From Chthoniobacter flavus Ellin428 (GTDB lineage Bacteria; Verrucomicrobiota; Verrucomicrobiia; Chthoniobacterales; Chthoniobacteraceae), in NCBI RefSeq assembly GCF_000173075.1, contig NZ_ABVL01000001.1, positions 611,212 to 675,211 on the forward strand: 64,000 nt of DNA, written 5' to 3'. Shown here in pieces: positions 54,541-64,000 of the stretch. Below the pieces are notes generated by a model. The model ran no database searches. It had not been told where the DNA came from and was given only the letters and a program-made list of their open reading frames with translations. Positions within the stretch are counted from its first letter, which is position 1, and the number at the start of each line of letters is the position of its first letter. The translations under genes and the position numbers were made by a program.

Positions 54541-55275
54541 CTAGCGCGTCTTTTGGGGAGCGGAGGGAGACGTGACCGGTGCGGTGCTGGCCGTGCTGAT
54601 GTTGGCGGAATTGGCGGCGAGTTTTCCGGCCGGATGCCGATAGGTGCCGAGCTTGCCGAAGGAGTAATAGGGCACATACCGGCCAGGCGCGACGGTGTCC
54701 GCGGCGATGGGGTCGGCGCGGTCGGTGCAATCGAGAATCCACCAACGTCCACCGCTGTGCCAATAGACCCACGCGTGGCTCGTGCTCAGGTTCTTTTCCG
54801 CCTTGCCGATGACGAAGAGCGCGTCGGCGTCGGCGAGATTATCGTAGAGCCATAGAGCTTTTGATTTGCAGTCCCCGGAGTGCTGCATCTCGGTGAGCTT
54901 CGGAGGATCGGGCCGGTAGGGATCACGGGAGAGGTATTTGAAACTGTGACCGACCTTCATGAGGTGGCAGGCCTTGACCATGCTCGTCGTGCTGTGCGGT
55001 TCCAGGCTCGCGATTACCGAGCGCACGCTGCTGAAATAGCGATCGTAGGGCGTGGACGCGGTCGGCTGCAGCTCCAGTTCACGGCCCCCGAGAGGCAGAG
55101 AAAAAGACGCGTGGTTATTGGCCGCGTCCTCGGCGGTTTCGCGGAGGAGCACGTCGTGGCGGAAACTGGCGGAACGAAGTCGGCACACTGCCGGGGACGA
55201 TGCACCCGAGTCCGGCGCGGCCAGAGCCGGCAGGGCGAGAAGCGCGAGCAGAATGCAGCATCCAAGGGGGCGCAT
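54541..55275 (-). CDS. Secreted transglutaminase-like cysteine protease fold protein
   Basis: A 244-residue protein from ATG 55275 with signal peptide (CCILLALLALPALA). The transglutaminase-like triad is visible: Cys136 in HSGDCKSKALWLYDNL, His167 in STSHAWVYWHSGGRWW and Asp182 in ILDCTD. The N-terminal part before residue 100 is not recognised. Its cellular target is unknown; such proteins act as peptidases or cross-linking enzymes in the periplasm. It is convergent with ppc. The frame extends to 55398 without a plausible start. Confidence 0.8.
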   Translation of the reverse strand: MRPLGCCILLALLALPALAAPDSGASSPAVCRLRSASFRHDVLLRETAEDAANNHASFSLPLGGRELELQPTASTPYDRYFSSVRSVIASLEPHSTTSMVKACHLMKVGHSFKYLSRDPYRPDPPKLTEMQHSGDCKSKALWLYDNLADADALFVIGKAEKNLSTSHAWVYWHSGGRWWILDCTDRADPIAADTVAPGRYVPYYSFGKLGTYRHPAGKLAANSANISTASTAPVTSPSAPQKTR

Positions 55276-55409
55276 CGAGAGCGAGGCTATCGAGAGCCGG
55301 GGCGATGGCAACACTCGCTTCGCGCGACTCGTTCTTTCCTTAACTTGTTCTAAGGAACAGCCCCCAGCGTGGTTGCGTCGCCGCTGCCGGCACATCACAT
55401 TGAGCGGCC

Positions 55410-56174
55410 ATGAGCCGAATCGTTAGCGCCGCCGGAGCCCTCGTGGACCGGATCAAGATCAATGCCGTCTGGCGGGAATGCCGGGACGGCCGTGCGCTGT
55501 GGATCAAACAGCGGCGCTGGACGGCGCGGCCCGTCATGGCGTGCGCCAATCGCTTTTTTCGACTGGCGGGCAATCCCATCCAGGCGCTGGACCAGATCGC
55601 GATGTGGCAGCGCTGGGAGGTGGAATGTTTTTTGCAATTGCATGGCGGCGAATTCCGCGCCTTTGCCGAGGGCGCATCGGCGGTGGCCGCGGAAGAGGTG
55701 CCGGGGAAGAACCTTTCGTATCATCTCGATAACGGGACGCTGACCCCGCGCATGCTGGAAGCGGCGGCGCGGGAATTGCGCCGGGCACACGCGGCAGAGT
55801 GCGCGACCTTCCGCGGTCCATGGTCGCATGGCGATCCGCACGCGGGGAATTTCGTCTACGACGCCGCGACGGACCGGGCGAGGCTGATCGATTTCGAGGT
55901 CATGCATCACCCGACGATTCGCGCCGATGAGCGGCAGGCGGATGATCTGCTGATCTTCCTCCAGGACATGGTCGGGCGGATTGCCGCCGAGCAATGGTTG
56001 CCGAGTGCCGGGAGGTTTCTCGAGGGATATGGCCGGCCGGAGATCGTGGCGCTGTTGCGCAAAAAGCTGGTGGTGCCGCGCGGCTTGCCGCGGGTGTGGT
56101 GGGCAGTGCGGACGACTTACCTCAATACCGCAGAGTTGAAACGGCGCATCGGCGCGCTACGTGAGAGAATATAG
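55410..56174 (+). CDS. Small phosphotransferase-like kinase (APH/LPS-kinase fold)
   Basis: A 254-residue protein. The C-lobe of a protein-kinase-like fold is visible: WSHGDPHAGNFVYD is the catalytic loop (HGDxxxxN), and RLIDFEVMHHP supplies the metal-binding DFE. An N-lobe Lys is likely in ALWIKQRRW. The C-terminal RTTYLNTAELKRRI is a helical tail. Among kinase-like folds it is closest to aminoglycoside-phosphotransferase or lipopolysaccharide-kinase types; the acceptor is unknown. No neighbours on the same strand. Confidence 0.75.
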   Translation: MSRIVSAAGALVDRIKINAVWRECRDGRALWIKQRRWTARPVMACANRFFRLAGNPIQALDQIAMWQRWEVECFLQLHGGEFRAFAEGASAVAAEEVPGKNLSYHLDNGTLTPRMLEAAARELRRAHAAECATFRGPWSHGDPHAGNFVYDAATDRARLIDFEVMHHPTIRADERQADDLLIFLQDMVGRIAAEQWLPSAGRFLEGYGRPEIVALLRKKLVVPRGLPRVWWAVRTTYLNTAELKRRIGALRERI

Positions 56175-56261
56175 GAGGAGATAGGAGTTATAGGAGGAAT
56201 AGGAAACATGAGAGAAGCGGCAATCCCATAACTCCTATCGGTCCTATTATTTCTATCCTCC
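56168..56261. repeat. ATAGGA/TCCTAT palindromic intergenic repeat, copy C
   Basis: The left arm AATATAGGAGGAGATAGGAG and following TTATAGGAGGAATAGG faces the right arm CCCATAACTCCTATCGG and TCCTATTATTTCTATCC. It begins at the last codons of the kinase-like gene and ends at the 3' end of the ferredoxin-like gene, filling the space between convergent genes. Confidence 0.8.
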
Positions 56262-56600
56262 GCAGTGCAAATCGTTGCGCGCGACGAGCCATTCGGCGAC
56301 CGGCTTCCCGCCAAGGAGATGCTCTTGCAGGATACGCTCGAAACGATCCTGCGTGATGCCGCCGTACCATATCCCCTCCGGATAAACCACCAGCCACGGC
56401 CCGCCGGAGCAGATGCGAAAACAGCCTGCCTTCGTGCGCATCGCCTTGAGGCCGGTCTCGCGGACGCGCTGCTTCACATACTCCCACACCCGTTCGCCGT
56501 CGGCGGGCGCGCAACAGTCCGGACCGATGCACAAGAAAAGATGGCGCTCGGCGGTGGCAACGCCGGCTTTGGTGAGTCCGGCCTGGATGGCTTCGTTCAT
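56253..56600 (-). CDS. Thioredoxin-like 2Fe-2S ferredoxin
   Basis: A 115-residue protein of the (2Fe-2S) thioredoxin-like ferredoxin type. Cys24 and Cys29 or Cys30 in FLCIGPDCCAP and Cys60 and Cys64 in AGCFRICSGGPWLVVYPEG fit the four ligands of the cluster; the GP after the second pair and YPEGIWYGG are family features. It would be a soluble electron carrier or redox regulator. It is followed closely upstream by a GNAT gene on the same strand, 12 bases away, so they probably form an operon. Confidence 0.88.
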   Translation of the reverse strand: MNEAIQAGLTKAGVATAERHLFLCIGPDCCAPADGERVWEYVKQRVRETGLKAMRTKAGCFRICSGGPWLVVYPEGIWYGGITQDRFERILQEHLLGGKPVAEWLVARNDLHCGG

Positions 56601-56612
56601 GGTGACGCGAGG

Positions 56613-57197
56613 TTATTTGGGCCGCGGGATAGTGTCCGCGAGGCGGGTAATCATCCGCGCTTCCCACTGCGGTTGCAATTGTACGTAGATTTCGTGGTCG
56701 ACGAAATGATCGTAGAGCCATTCGGCATCGCGCTGGCGGCCTTCGTGGACGAAACCGAGCCGCGGTGGAATGGCGCGGCTGCGGGCATTGCCGGTGGCGC
56801 AGGCGATGGCGAGGCGATGCAGGTTGAGTGCGGCGAAGGCGTGATCCACGAGCACCTGGCAACTTGCGGTGACCAAGCCTTGTCCCTCCTGCGGCGCGGC
56901 GATCCAATATCCGATGGCGGTGTTGCGGTTTTGCCAGTCGATGCGGTGATAGCTGGCCACGCCGACGATGCGGCCATCGAGGAGAATCGCAGCATGGATG
57001 TTGTGATTCACCTCGGCTTGTTGCACGACCTCAGTGAGGAACTGACGGGAGTCCGCGACCGATCTCGTGCGGTCGAGCCACGGCAGCCAGTGGCGCAGAT
57101 GGGCGCGGCTGGCATCAAGGACGGAGAAAAGCTCCTCGGCATCGCGCACGGAAAGTTGGCGGAGACTGTGTCGATCGTTGATGCGATGGAAAAACAT
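56613..57197 (-). CDS. GNAT acetyltransferase, RimL/RimJ type
   Basis: A 194-residue N-acetyltransferase resembling ribosomal-protein-serine acetyltransferases. LRQLSVRDAEELFSVLDASR at the N-terminus, GVASYHRIDWQNRNTAIGYW, and the acetyl-CoA-binding region (APQEGQGLVTASCQVLVDHA) are typical; LNLHRLAIACATGNARSRAI followed by LGFVHEGR is the C-terminal family signature. The substrate could be a ribosomal protein or another amine and cannot be deduced. Confidence 0.9.
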   Translation of the reverse strand: MFFHRINDRHSLRQLSVRDAEELFSVLDASRAHLRHWLPWLDRTRSVADSRQFLTEVVQQAEVNHNIHAAILLDGRIVGVASYHRIDWQNRNTAIGYWIAAPQEGQGLVTASCQVLVDHAFAALNLHRLAIACATGNARSRAIPPRLGFVHEGRQRDAEWLYDHFVDHEIYVQLQPQWEARMITRLADTIPRPK

Positions 57198-57253
57198 GAA
57201 TGGGGTAACCCGCGCAGGATGACTGCGGCGTGCGAAACAGTAATTAAATCCTT

Positions 57254-57376
57254 ATGAAAACCCTGTTTCTTATTCTGTTCGCAGCCAGCGCCTTGGTTTT
57301 CGCGTCGGGCTGCTCATCACATACGACCGTTGGCACGAAGCACCATCACGTGAGTGTGGGTGGCGATGTGCACTGA
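57254..57376 (+). CDS. 40-residue putative lipoprotein
   Basis: A short gene from ATG 57254: MKTLFLILFAASALVFASGC is a signal peptide ending in a lipobox (FASGC), so the mature peptide would be a lipid-anchored stretch of about 21 residues with a His-rich centre (KHHHVSV). Small verrucomicrobial lipoproteins of this shape are common. It falls between the GNAT gene and the dehydrogenase. The gene is too short for routine calling but has a convincing signal. Confidence 0.7.
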   Translation: MKTLFLILFAASALVFASGCSSHTTVGTKHHHVSVGGDVH

Positions 57377-57378
57377 CT

Positions 57379-57408
57379 GGTTGATAGTTGAGAGTTGACA
57401 GTTGAGAG
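57379..57408. repeat. GTTGAGAG-type short tandem repeat
   Basis: GGTTGATAGTTGAGAGTTGACAGTTGAGAG: roughly 8-base units related to the inverted repeat in the rRNA spacer (46880-46975). Single arm only. Confidence 0.6.
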
Positions 57409-57484
57409 CCGCCGGTGGTTTGCGGAGAGGGTTTCTGTCTGTGGGAACCTTTTCTCAAAAGAATCGCCGGCGGCTTCGGCTCTT

Positions 57485-59083
<1,599 letters not shown>

Positions 59084-59160
59084 ATTGAGTGAAGGATGAG
59101 GGCTGACTGTGGCGGCGGTCTATGACCGTCGGCGTCTCAGTCGAGAAGGCAGCTTTTTAT

Positions 59161-59994
59161 CTAGGCGACAATGTTTTCCAATGTGCCGAGACCCGCAACG
59201 CTAATGCGAATCGTGTCGCCGGGCAGCAGGGTGAATTCGCCAGGGGGGATGATGCCGGTGCCGGTCAGCAAATAGGCGCCTTGCGGGAAGGTGTTGTCGC
59301 GATAGAGATATTCGGCGAGTTCTTCGAAATTGCGCTTCATTTGGTTGAGCGCGGTCGAGCCACTGAAGACCGCCTGGCCGCCGCGGAGGATTTCGAGGTC
59401 GATGCTCGTCTCGCGCGGGAGTGGTTCGCGGACGACTAGGCCGGGCCCGAGCCCGCAGCAAGCCGCGTAGACTTTAGCCTGCGGGAGATAGAGCGGGTTT
59501 TCGCCTTCGATATCACGCGAGCTCATATCGTTGCCAATGGTGTAGCCGAAGATGCGGCCCTCGTGATTGATCGCCAGCGCGACTTCCGGTTCGGGCACGT
59601 TCCACTTCGAATCGCTGCGGATGCGGACCTTCGCGCCCTGCCCGACTACGCGTTGCGGCGTCGCCTTGAAGAAGATTTCCGGGCGCGGCGCGTCATAGAC
59701 GCGGTCGTAGAAAGTGCCGCCGCCCGCGTCCTTGGACTCGTCGATGCGGGCGTCCCGGCTGCGCAGGTAGGTGACGCCGGCTGCCCATACTTCCTGGCTG
59801 CCGATCGGGGCGAGGAGGGCTGACGGGCGCACGATGGGTTCGGCGCGGCTGAGCTGATCCTGCAGCCAGCGCGCGGGGTCGGCCTGGGTGAAAAGCGTGT
59901 CGAGCTGCTGCTCCGCGAGGCGGAAGCAATCTTCGCCCCGCTGGGCGAGAAGGTATTCCGAGGAGCGATAAAGGGTGACGGGCGGGAGGGTCAT
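59161..59994 (-). CDS. Fumarylacetoacetate hydrolase family protein
   Basis: A 277-residue FAH-fold enzyme. Metal ligands of the family are visible in [20 protein letters not shown] and [33 protein letters not shown] precedes and [20 protein letters not shown] closes the fold. The N-terminal part is of the type found in 2-keto-3-deoxy sugar-acid dehydratases. Paired with the downstream dehydrogenase, it probably supplies the semialdehyde from a keto-deoxy pentonate. An isomerase or hydrolase role cannot be excluded. No gene is seen in 59995-60295. Confidence 0.85.
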   Translation of the reverse strand: MTLPPVTLYRSSEYLLAQRGEDCFRLAEQQLDTLFTQADPARWLQDQLSRAEPIVRPSALLAPIGSQEVWAAGVTYLRSRDARIDESKDAGGGTFYDRVYDAPRPEIFFKATPQRVVGQGAKVRIRSDSKWNVPEPEVALAINHEGRIFGYTIGNDMSSRDIEGENPLYLPQAKVYAACCGLGPGLVVREPLPRETSIDLEILRGGQAVFSGSTALNQMKRNFEELAEYLYRDNTFPQGAYLLTGTGIIPPGEFTLLPGDTIRISVAGLGTLENIVA

Positions 59995-60295
59995 GGGTCG
60001 AGAATGGGAGATTGTGCGAAAGTGGGAAAGTGGGAAGTCAATTTCGGCAGGGCGGACGGTGGCTTTTCCAAGGGTTGGGAAAGAGCGGATGAATGGGAAG
60101 AATGGGCAGTGTCATAGAATCCTTTGCTAAGATTCCGGGGACTCGTGCGTCTTTAGGAGAATGCCCGCGAAATGGGGGAAATACTGGTTGCCGAAATGTC
60201 ACCAGGTCTTCCCTTGCCCTCCGCATTTTCCCGCACAACCTTTTCCGCTTCAAAGAAATTAACCCCTGCCGTAGTCATCTCGGCGCAATTTCCCT

Positions 60296-61135
60296 ATGAA
60301 ACCCAAGTTTTTGAGTCTGATCGCTGTGATTTTGTGTGGCGCCCGCATGGTAATGGCACAGGATGCTCCGGCCAAAGCCGGGGATCAGACGGGGGAGAAA
60401 AAAGAGGAACCCAAGGTCTTTACGCTGACTGACGAAGAGCGTGCGGCTGGCTGGCGGATTCTCTTCGATGGACGCAACAACTACGGCCTCCGCGGCCTGA
60501 CCTTCAATGACTGGATCAACCGCGGCTGGCGCATCGACCGCGGCTCGATCTTCTGCGTGAAGGAGATCAAGGACATGGGTCTCATGACCGGTGGTCACCT
60601 CATCACGCTCGATCAGTATCTGGACTTCGAGTTCCACTTCGAATGGAAGCTCTCGGTCTCCGGCAAATCGGGGATCATGTATTTTGCCACCGGTTCGGCG
60701 AAGGAACCGAAGGGCTTCATCTATACGATCATGGACGACGTCCATAATCCGGACGGCCTCAAAGGCGGCCCGATCCGCCGCACGGGCGCGCTCTACAACA
60801 TCATCCCCCCGTCGGCGGACAAGAAACTGAATGGCCCGGATTCATGGAATGAAGGCAGCATCCTGGTGCAGGGCAATCATGTCGAACACTGGCTCAATGG
60901 CGGCAAGGTCGTGGAATACGATCTCGGCTCGCCGCAATTCCTGCAACAGGTGAAGGCGAGTGGTGTGAAGCAGTGGCAGGGCTTTGGCACGAAGTTCAAG
61001 ACGGCGCTGCTGATCATGGACGACGGCGAGGAAGTGGAATTCCGTAACCTGCGCATCCGCCCGATCTGGAACGCGGCGGCCCCGGGGGCCCCTGGAGTTC
61101 CGGCGGCTCCGGCCGCGGCGACGGGCGCTCGATAA
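60296..61135 (+). CDS. Secreted DUF1080 (3-keto-disaccharide hydrolase-type) protein 1
   Basis: A 279-residue protein with signal peptide (MKPKFLSLIAVILCGARMVMA). The DUF1080 domain has a jelly-roll pattern: GWRILFDGRN (typical WxxLFDGx start), FEFHFEWKLSVSGKSGIMYF, IYTIMDDVHNPDG, EGSILVQGNHVEHWLNGGKV, and VEFRNLRIRPI at the end. It ends in an Ala/Pro tail. Related proteins bind or cleave 3-keto-glycosides. A second DUF1080 gene follows, separated by the IS element. Both would act outside the cytoplasm. Confidence 0.9.
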   Translation: MKPKFLSLIAVILCGARMVMAQDAPAKAGDQTGEKKEEPKVFTLTDEERAAGWRILFDGRNNYGLRGLTFNDWINRGWRIDRGSIFCVKEIKDMGLMTGGHLITLDQYLDFEFHFEWKLSVSGKSGIMYFATGSAKEPKGFIYTIMDDVHNPDGLKGGPIRRTGALYNIIPPSADKKLNGPDSWNEGSILVQGNHVEHWLNGGKVVEYDLGSPQFLQQVKASGVKQWQGFGTKFKTALLIMDDGEEVEFRNLRIRPIWNAAAPGAPGVPAAPAAATGAR

Positions 61136-61153
61136 GGGCAGGATTTTCCCTAG

Positions 61154-62769
61154 GAGCCTGTCGGACTTTCCATCGAGCGGCCAATTCGGTAGAGAGAAGG
61201 AATGGCCGCCCGCTTTGTCAATATCGACCACGACACGCCGCTTTTGTTGCCGCCGGATTTGCGGGACTGGGTGCGGGAAAACCATCTGGTGCATTTCGTC
61301 ATGGACGCCATTGGACTGCTCGATCTGGGGGAAGCGCGGGTCAACCATCGTGGGACCGGCGACGAACAATATCCGCCGGCGATGATGCTGGGGCTGCTCA
61401 TTTACTGCTATGCCACGGGGACTTTTTCGAGCCGGAAAATCGAGGGGCTCACGCACGAGAACGTGGCGGTGCGCTACTTGTGCGCGGACACTCATCCCGA
61501 CCACGACAGCATTTGCGAGTTTCGCCGGGGCAACCGGGCGCTTTTGGAAAGCAGTTTTCACCAGGTGCTCGAATGCGCGGCGCGCGCCAAAGTGCTCCAG
61601 GTGGGGGACATCACCGTGGCGCTGGATGGCACAAAAATCCTCGCCTCTGCGAGCAAGCATAGCGCGGTGAGCCACGGCCACGCCGTCGCCCAAATGCAAT
61701 TGCTCGAAGAGCAGATCGCACAGTTGCTGGCCAAAGCGGAAAGCGCCGACAGTGCTCCATTGCAGGACGGGCTCTCCATTCCCGAGGAAGTGAGCCGCCG
61801 GCAGGATCGCCTGGCCAAGCTCAAGGAAGCGGTGGCGGTGATCGAAGAGCGTGCGCAAGCCCGCCGCCAGGAGGAACTGGCCGCCTACCGGGCCAAAGTC
61901 CAGGAGCGAGAAGCCAAAGCCAAAAGGAGTGGGAAGAAACCGCGGGGACGCGATCCCAAGCCGCCTCCCGAAGGCCCGGACGCCCAAGACCAATATAACT
62001 TCACCGACCCTGAAAGCCGGGTGATGAAAGCGGGAAGTGGCCAGCACTTTGAGCAAAGCTATAACGCCCAGACGGCGGTGGAAGTCGACAGCCGCCTGAT
62101 CATCGCCCAACACGTGACGAACGCCCCCAACGACAAACAACAACTGGTGCCGACCGTGGCCGCCATCAGCCCCGTGGTGACGACCATCGCCTCGGTGCTG
62201 GTCGATAGCGGCTTCTACAGTGCGGCGGCCGTCGCCGCCGTCGAAGCCCCCGAGGGCGAGCGGAGCGGCCCGAAAGTCTACGCGGCGACTGGCCGGCAGC
62301 AGCACGGACGGACGATCGCCCAACTCGAAAAGCGCGACGATCCGAGCCCGCCGGCCGCCGCTGCTCCGCCCGTCGAACACATGGCCCATCGGGTCCAGAC
62401 CCAAGCCGGACGCGCGCTTTACGCGCTGCGCAAACAAACCATCGAGCCGGTCTTCGGGATCATCAAAGAAGCGCTGGGCTTTCGGCGCTTCCGCCTGCGC
62501 GGTCTGGCCAAGGTGAACCTGGAATGGACGCTGGTCAGTCTAAGCTACAACCTCAAACGCCTCTATCATCTCGGGACGGATCTCCAAACCACCTGAGCAA
62601 GGACGCCAAGCCGCCCTCCAGCACCGGAGAACGCTCCCGCGCGACTTTTAAACCTTCACGCTGACCGCAAAACCAACCGCCACGGGGGCAACCCAAAACT
62701 CAGACCAGAAAACGCTCCCGAATGCTCCTGCCAGTGAGGAAGGCACCAAGGGTTAACTCCGACAGGCTG
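61154..62769 (+). mobile_element. Complete IS1182-family insertion sequence with CTAG target duplication
   Basis: A 1616-bp element. The ends are GAGCCTGTCGGACTT (left, 61154 onward) and the reverse complement CAGCCTGTCGGAGTT (right, ending 62769). Both are bordered by CTAG (61150-61153 and 62770-62773), a 4-bp target duplication. The single gene inside is intact. It sits between two DUF1080 genes. Confidence 0.9.
61202..62596 (+). CDS. IS1182-family transposase
   Basis: A 464-residue DDE transposase. Acidic residues: Asp142 in ALDGTKILA, Asp335 in VLVDSGFYSA and Glu415 in EPVFGIIKEALGFRRF. The N-terminal domain (about 1-125) has QYPPAMMLGLLIYCYATGTF and HDSICEFRRGN, and there is a long charged linker (about 185-260, RQEELAAYRAKVQEREAKAK). 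Length matches intact members; the ends and target duplication are also intact, so the element may be functional. Probably recent. Confidence 0.96.
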   Translation: MAARFVNIDHDTPLLLPPDLRDWVRENHLVHFVMDAIGLLDLGEARVNHRGTGDEQYPPAMMLGLLIYCYATGTFSSRKIEGLTHENVAVRYLCADTHPDHDSICEFRRGNRALLESSFHQVLECAARAKVLQVGDITVALDGTKILASASKHSAVSHGHAVAQMQLLEEQIAQLLAKAESADSAPLQDGLSIPEEVSRRQDRLAKLKEAVAVIEERAQARRQEELAAYRAKVQEREAKAKRSGKKPRGRDPKPPPEGPDAQDQYNFTDPESRVMKAGSGQHFEQSYNAQTAVEVDSRLIIAQHVTNAPNDKQQLVPTVAAISPVVTTIASVLVDSGFYSAAAVAAVEAPEGERSGPKVYAATGRQQHGRTIAQLEKRDDPSPPAAAAPPVEHMAHRVQTQAGRALYALRKQTIEPVFGIIKEALGFRRFRLRGLAKVNLEWTLVSLSYNLKRLYHLGTDLQTT

Positions 62770-62846
62770 CTAGGAGTTGAATGACGGCGCGGTTGACGTG
62801 GTGCCCGTTTTCGGGTGCTCTTCATTCCCCACCCACTCTCCCCTTT

Positions 62847-63560
62847 ATGATCAAGTCCCGCTTCCTTCCCCTCGTTGCCAGCCTCTCGATCCTCACCGTC
62901 GCGGCCTTTGCCGAGGATCATAATACCCTCTCGGCCAAGGAAAAGGCGGATGGCTGGAAACTGCTTTTCGACGGCAAGGACACCGATGGCTGGGTGGCGA
63001 TCGGCAAGACCGCTTTCCCGGAAAAAGGCTGGTCAGTGCAGGACGGTGTGCTCGTCCATGCGGAAGCGGGCGGCGGCGGAGATGTCGTGACCAAGGATCG
63101 CTTCGAAAACTTCGAGCTGACGTTCGACTGGATCATCGGCGCGGGCGCGAACAGCGGGGTGAAATACAATCTGCCCAACCCGGACAAAAATGTCGGCTTC
63201 GAGTATCAGTTGCTCGACGACGAGCATCATCCGGACGGCATCAAGGGCGGGCGTCTGCATCAAACGGGCAGCCTCTACGACCTCATCGAACCGCCGGCCG
63301 ACAAGAAGATCAACCCGGTGGGCGAGTGGAATTCCAGCCGCATCGTGGTGAAAGGCAACCATTGCGAAGAGTGGCTCAACGGCGTGAAGACCGTGGAATT
63401 CGAACTCGGCAGCGACGACATGAAGGCACGCATCGCCAAGAGCAAATTCGCCAAGGTGGCGCACTTCGGGGAGAAGGTTTCCTCGCCGATCCTGCTGCAG
63501 GATCACGGCGGCCTGGTGAAGTTCCGCGACATCAAGATTCGCACGCTCGACGCGAAGTAA
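62847..63560 (+). CDS. Secreted DUF1080 (3-keto-disaccharide hydrolase-type) protein 2
   Basis: A 237-residue protein with signal peptide (SRFLPLVASLSILTVAAFA). DUF1080 domain features: GWKLLFDGKDTDGWVAIGK, FELTFDWIIGAGANSGVKYN, FEYQLLDDEHHPDGIKGGRL, RIVVKGNHCEEWLNGVKTVE and LVKFRDIKIRTL. Shorter than its neighbour and similar throughout. Start ATG 62847. The promoter region is now next to the IS right end, which could influence expression. Together with the first DUF1080 gene it implies keto-glycoside metabolism. Confidence 0.9.
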   Translation: MIKSRFLPLVASLSILTVAAFAEDHNTLSAKEKADGWKLLFDGKDTDGWVAIGKTAFPEKGWSVQDGVLVHAEAGGGGDVVTKDRFENFELTFDWIIGAGANSGVKYNLPNPDKNVGFEYQLLDDEHHPDGIKGGRLHQTGSLYDLIEPPADKKINPVGEWNSSRIVVKGNHCEEWLNGVKTVEFELGSDDMKARIAKSKFAKVAHFGEKVSSPILLQDHGGLVKFRDIKIRTLDAK

Positions 63561-63591
63561 GCGGCGCGCCCGCGTCCATCTGTATATCCCG

Positions 63592-63921
63592 ATGGCCAGC
63601 GACGAAGACGATCAGCGGCTTCGCGACTGGATGGCAGCGGACTTCGCCGATATCGCGACGACGCACATGCCGTTTGGCAAATTCGGCCCTGCGCACTTTC
63701 CACCGCGCGGGGTGCCGCTCTACGATTTGCCGGTGGAATACCTTGCTTGGTTTGCCCGCAAAGGGGGATTTCCCCAGGGGCGACTGGGCGAGCTGCTGCG
63801 CATCGTGCACCAGATGAAGGTGGACGGGCTGGACGAGGTCTTCGACGAACTGCGCCGGAAGGCGGGCGGCAAAACCCCGCTACGAAAGCCGAACCGGCAG
63901 GGGAATATTCATTTCGAGTGA
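63592..63921 (+). CDS. DUF3820 family protein
   Basis: A 109-residue protein. The core TTHMPFGKFG, then LYDLPVEYLAWFARKGGFPQ and GRLGELLRIVHQMKVDGLDE, fits the DUF3820 pattern (MPFGKYKG... LPEDYLxWL..KGFPxGxLG). Similar small proteins are often called quorum-regulated, a label inherited from one crystal structure and not evidence of function here. It follows DUF1080 protein 2 by 31 bases on the same strand. Confidence 0.85.
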   Translation: MASDEDDQRLRDWMAADFADIATTHMPFGKFGPAHFPPRGVPLYDLPVEYLAWFARKGGFPQGRLGELLRIVHQMKVDGLDEVFDELRRKAGGKTPLRKPNRQGNIHFE

Positions 63922-63944
63922 GGGGCGCTGCCTTCGCCGAGCCA

Positions 63945-64000
63945 GAATAGGAGGGATAGGATGTATAGGACCATGGGACTGATAGGAGTCTCTACACTTC
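63945..64000. repeat. ATAGGA/TCCTAT palindromic repeat, copy D (cut by window end)
   Basis: AATAGGAGGGATAGGATGTATAGGACCATGGGACTGATAGGAGTC: the same purine-rich units as in copies A to C. The second arm lies beyond the window. Confidence 0.65.

Noticed and set aside
60842..62437. 531-residue minus-strand frame
   Set aside because: Antisense to DUF1080 protein 1 and the transposase.

Overview
The window most resembles a chromosome segment from the Verrucomicrobiota, probably a Chthoniobacterales (Spartobacteria)-type soil bacterium. The basis is the character of the 16S rRNA gene and the gene content: DUF1080 proteins, a TAT-exported Gfo/Idh/MocA oxidoreductase, DUF4838, a GH32 subtype, zinc-ribbon Ser/Thr kinases with their own ECF sigma factor, and many short intergenic hairpin repeats. 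The taxonomic call is an inference from memory; a 16S search would settle it. Most of the DNA is GC-rich, but the reverse-transcriptase locus is visibly lower (92 G/C in the 180 bases 8401-8580).

Layout. 1-7.2 kb: the end of a glycerate kinase, an ECF sigma factor plus Ser/Thr kinase pair, a frameshifted DUF4431 gene, an AraC regulator and a divergent oxidoreductase. 7.2-10.5 kb: a low-GC accessory cassette with a class I methyltransferase-like gene and a YVDD reverse transcriptase overlapping by 4 bases, followed by a serine-recombinase stub; tRNA-Ser(UGA) lies beside it. 10.6-13.5 kb: CHASE3/PAS histidine kinase, Rcp1-type receiver and pdxH. 13.5-25.3 kb: a secreted coiled-coil protein, an esterase/SMP-30 fusion, a circularly permuted ATP-grasp/Alpha-E protein, a NarX-like kinase with its LuxR-type regulator, and a large GH74-type secreted protein. 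25.4-31.7 kb: a TPR-glycosyltransferase and housekeeping genes (rplM-rpsI, a phosphate-binding-like protein, tadA, rplS-rnhB-yraN). 31.7-38.7 kb: polysaccharide-related secreted enzymes (GH32, DUF4838, a di-haem oxidoreductase, a GH39-like hydrolase). 38.7-43.5 kb: a DUF1573-rhodanese-MauE operon, divergent from a zinc-type ABC importer that has a palindromic Zur-like operator.

43.5-50.7 kb: a sialidase-like gene stub and a complete rRNA operon (tandem promoters, 16S, tRNA-Ala, tRNA-Ile, 23S, 5S, terminator) with visible processing stems and boxA-like signals. 50.8-64 kb: PEP carboxylase, a transglutaminase-like protein, a small phosphotransferase-like kinase, a 2Fe-2S protein, a GNAT acetyltransferase, a 40-residue lipoprotein, an aldehyde dehydrogenase plus FAH-family pair that fits non-phosphorylative sugar-acid oxidation, two DUF1080 genes separated by a complete IS1182-type element, and a DUF3820 protein.

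Two things stand out. First, the methyltransferase-like/reverse-transcriptase pair is the best candidate for an undescribed, possibly antiviral, system. Second, three otherwise intact genes are frameshifted exactly where the sequence reads CCCGGG, which looks more like consensus error than gene decay. A family of ATAGGA-rich palindromic intergenic repeats (four copies here) is also unexplained by standard annotation.
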